The translations under genes and the position numbers were made by a program. Positions 58,846 to 58,859 of a DNA stretch of 58,859 bases are shown here, one piece after another. How positions within the stretch are numbered: position 1 is the first letter of the stretch; every line of letters starts with the position of its first letter. Location: contig JABMOW010000131.1 in NCBI GenBank assembly GCA_013204025.1, forward strand, positions 1 to 58,859. The letters are read 5' to 3'. A model generated the notes under the pieces. It worked only from the letters and a program-made list of their open reading frames with translations. It ran no database searches and had not been told where the DNA came from. The DNA comes from Fidelibacterota bacterium (lineage in GTDB: Bacteria > Fidelibacterota > Marinisomatia > SCGC-AAA003-L08 > JACNLC01).

Positions 58846-58859
58846 ATGAAAAATATCAC
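58846..58859 (+). CDS. Start of a gene cut by the window end
   Basis: ATG at 58846 follows TTGGAG (about 58831-58836) at a normal distance and reads MKNI, the usual beginning of a signal peptide. Only five codons are visible. The Fur-like box upstream suggests an iron-controlled product, such as an outer-membrane receptor, but the product itself cannot be seen. Confidence 0.5.

Overview
The window is bacterial chromosome, moderately AT-rich, with dense operons on both strands. Three traits point to the Fibrobacterota-Chlorobiota-Bacteroidota (FCB) group. One giant secreted protein carries a Por/T9SS-type C-terminal sorting domain. Five other secreted proteins end in a paired, dockerin-like Asp-rich motif of the form GDxNxDG..NVLDVVxxVNxI. 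At least one gene has a TTTG-N20-TAnnTTTG promoter instead of a classical -35/-10. The dockerin-like tails and Cys-rich 'DDCGVCxGG' and 'GCxDPxAxNYxPxA' repeats most resemble Candidatus Marinimicrobia (Neomarinimicrobiota). That placement is an inference from memory of such proteins, not a search result. A menaquinone-type ubiE, a CcoI-type copper ATPase and an NsrR/IscR-like regulator suggest a respiring organism that meets low oxygen or nitric oxide.

Layout. 1-3.4 kb is accessory: the end of an S74-chaperone fibre-like protein, a GIY-YIG gene broken by an in-frame stop, and an orphan membrane protein. 3.4-5.9 kb holds ubiE, a DMT transporter and a lipoprotein (+). 6.3-13.2 kb is a minus-strand housekeeping run: EnvC-like factor, holB, metG, tatD, rsmA, rpoD and rpsU, several joined by 4-base overlaps, with a UUCG-loop terminator after rpsU. 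13.3-14.4 kb has an Rrf2 regulator and a hemerythrin gene broken by an in-frame stop, behind a palindromic operator candidate. 14.5-21.3 kb holds nusB, a leucine-dehydrogenase-like enzyme, acyl-CoA dehydrogenase, 3-hydroxyacyl-CoA dehydrogenase, thiolase and phoH, plus a four-helix-bundle gene flanked by inverted low-complexity repeats. 21.8-24.0 kb holds three uncharacterised envelope proteins.

24.4-36.2 kb is the most distinctive part. It starts with a 1,879-residue Cys-rich protein carrying three cohesin-like modules, one dockerin-like module and the only T9SS sorting domain seen here. An 18-repeat LRR-dockerin protein follows 14 bases later, then a PD-(D/E)XK nuclease-like protein whose start overlaps the LRR stop. 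Two convergent tandem paralogues with dockerin tails and a beta-class DNA methyltransferase complete the region. Two dockerin-tailed subtilisin-like proteases lie at 48.0-52.1 kb. A testable idea is that the giant protein is a surface-anchored scaffold that displays the dockerin-tailed proteins.

36.5-39.8 kb holds a TauE/SafE-like membrane protein overlapping a CcoI-type copper ATPase. 39.9-47.2 kb is a tightly overlapping minus-strand shikimate/tyrosine operon: chorismate mutase, CDF metal transporter, tyrA, aroA, aroE, aroC, aroK, aroB, aroQ. 47.3-58.7 kb holds a hotdog thioesterase, the proteases, a haem-binding lipoprotein, a DMT transporter, an uncharacterised secreted protein, an SRPBCC protein, two overlapping methyltransferases and dinB. 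The window ends with a perfect 19-base Fur-box-like palindrome in front of a gene that is cut off at the edge. I found no tRNA, rRNA, CRISPR array or intact insertion sequence.
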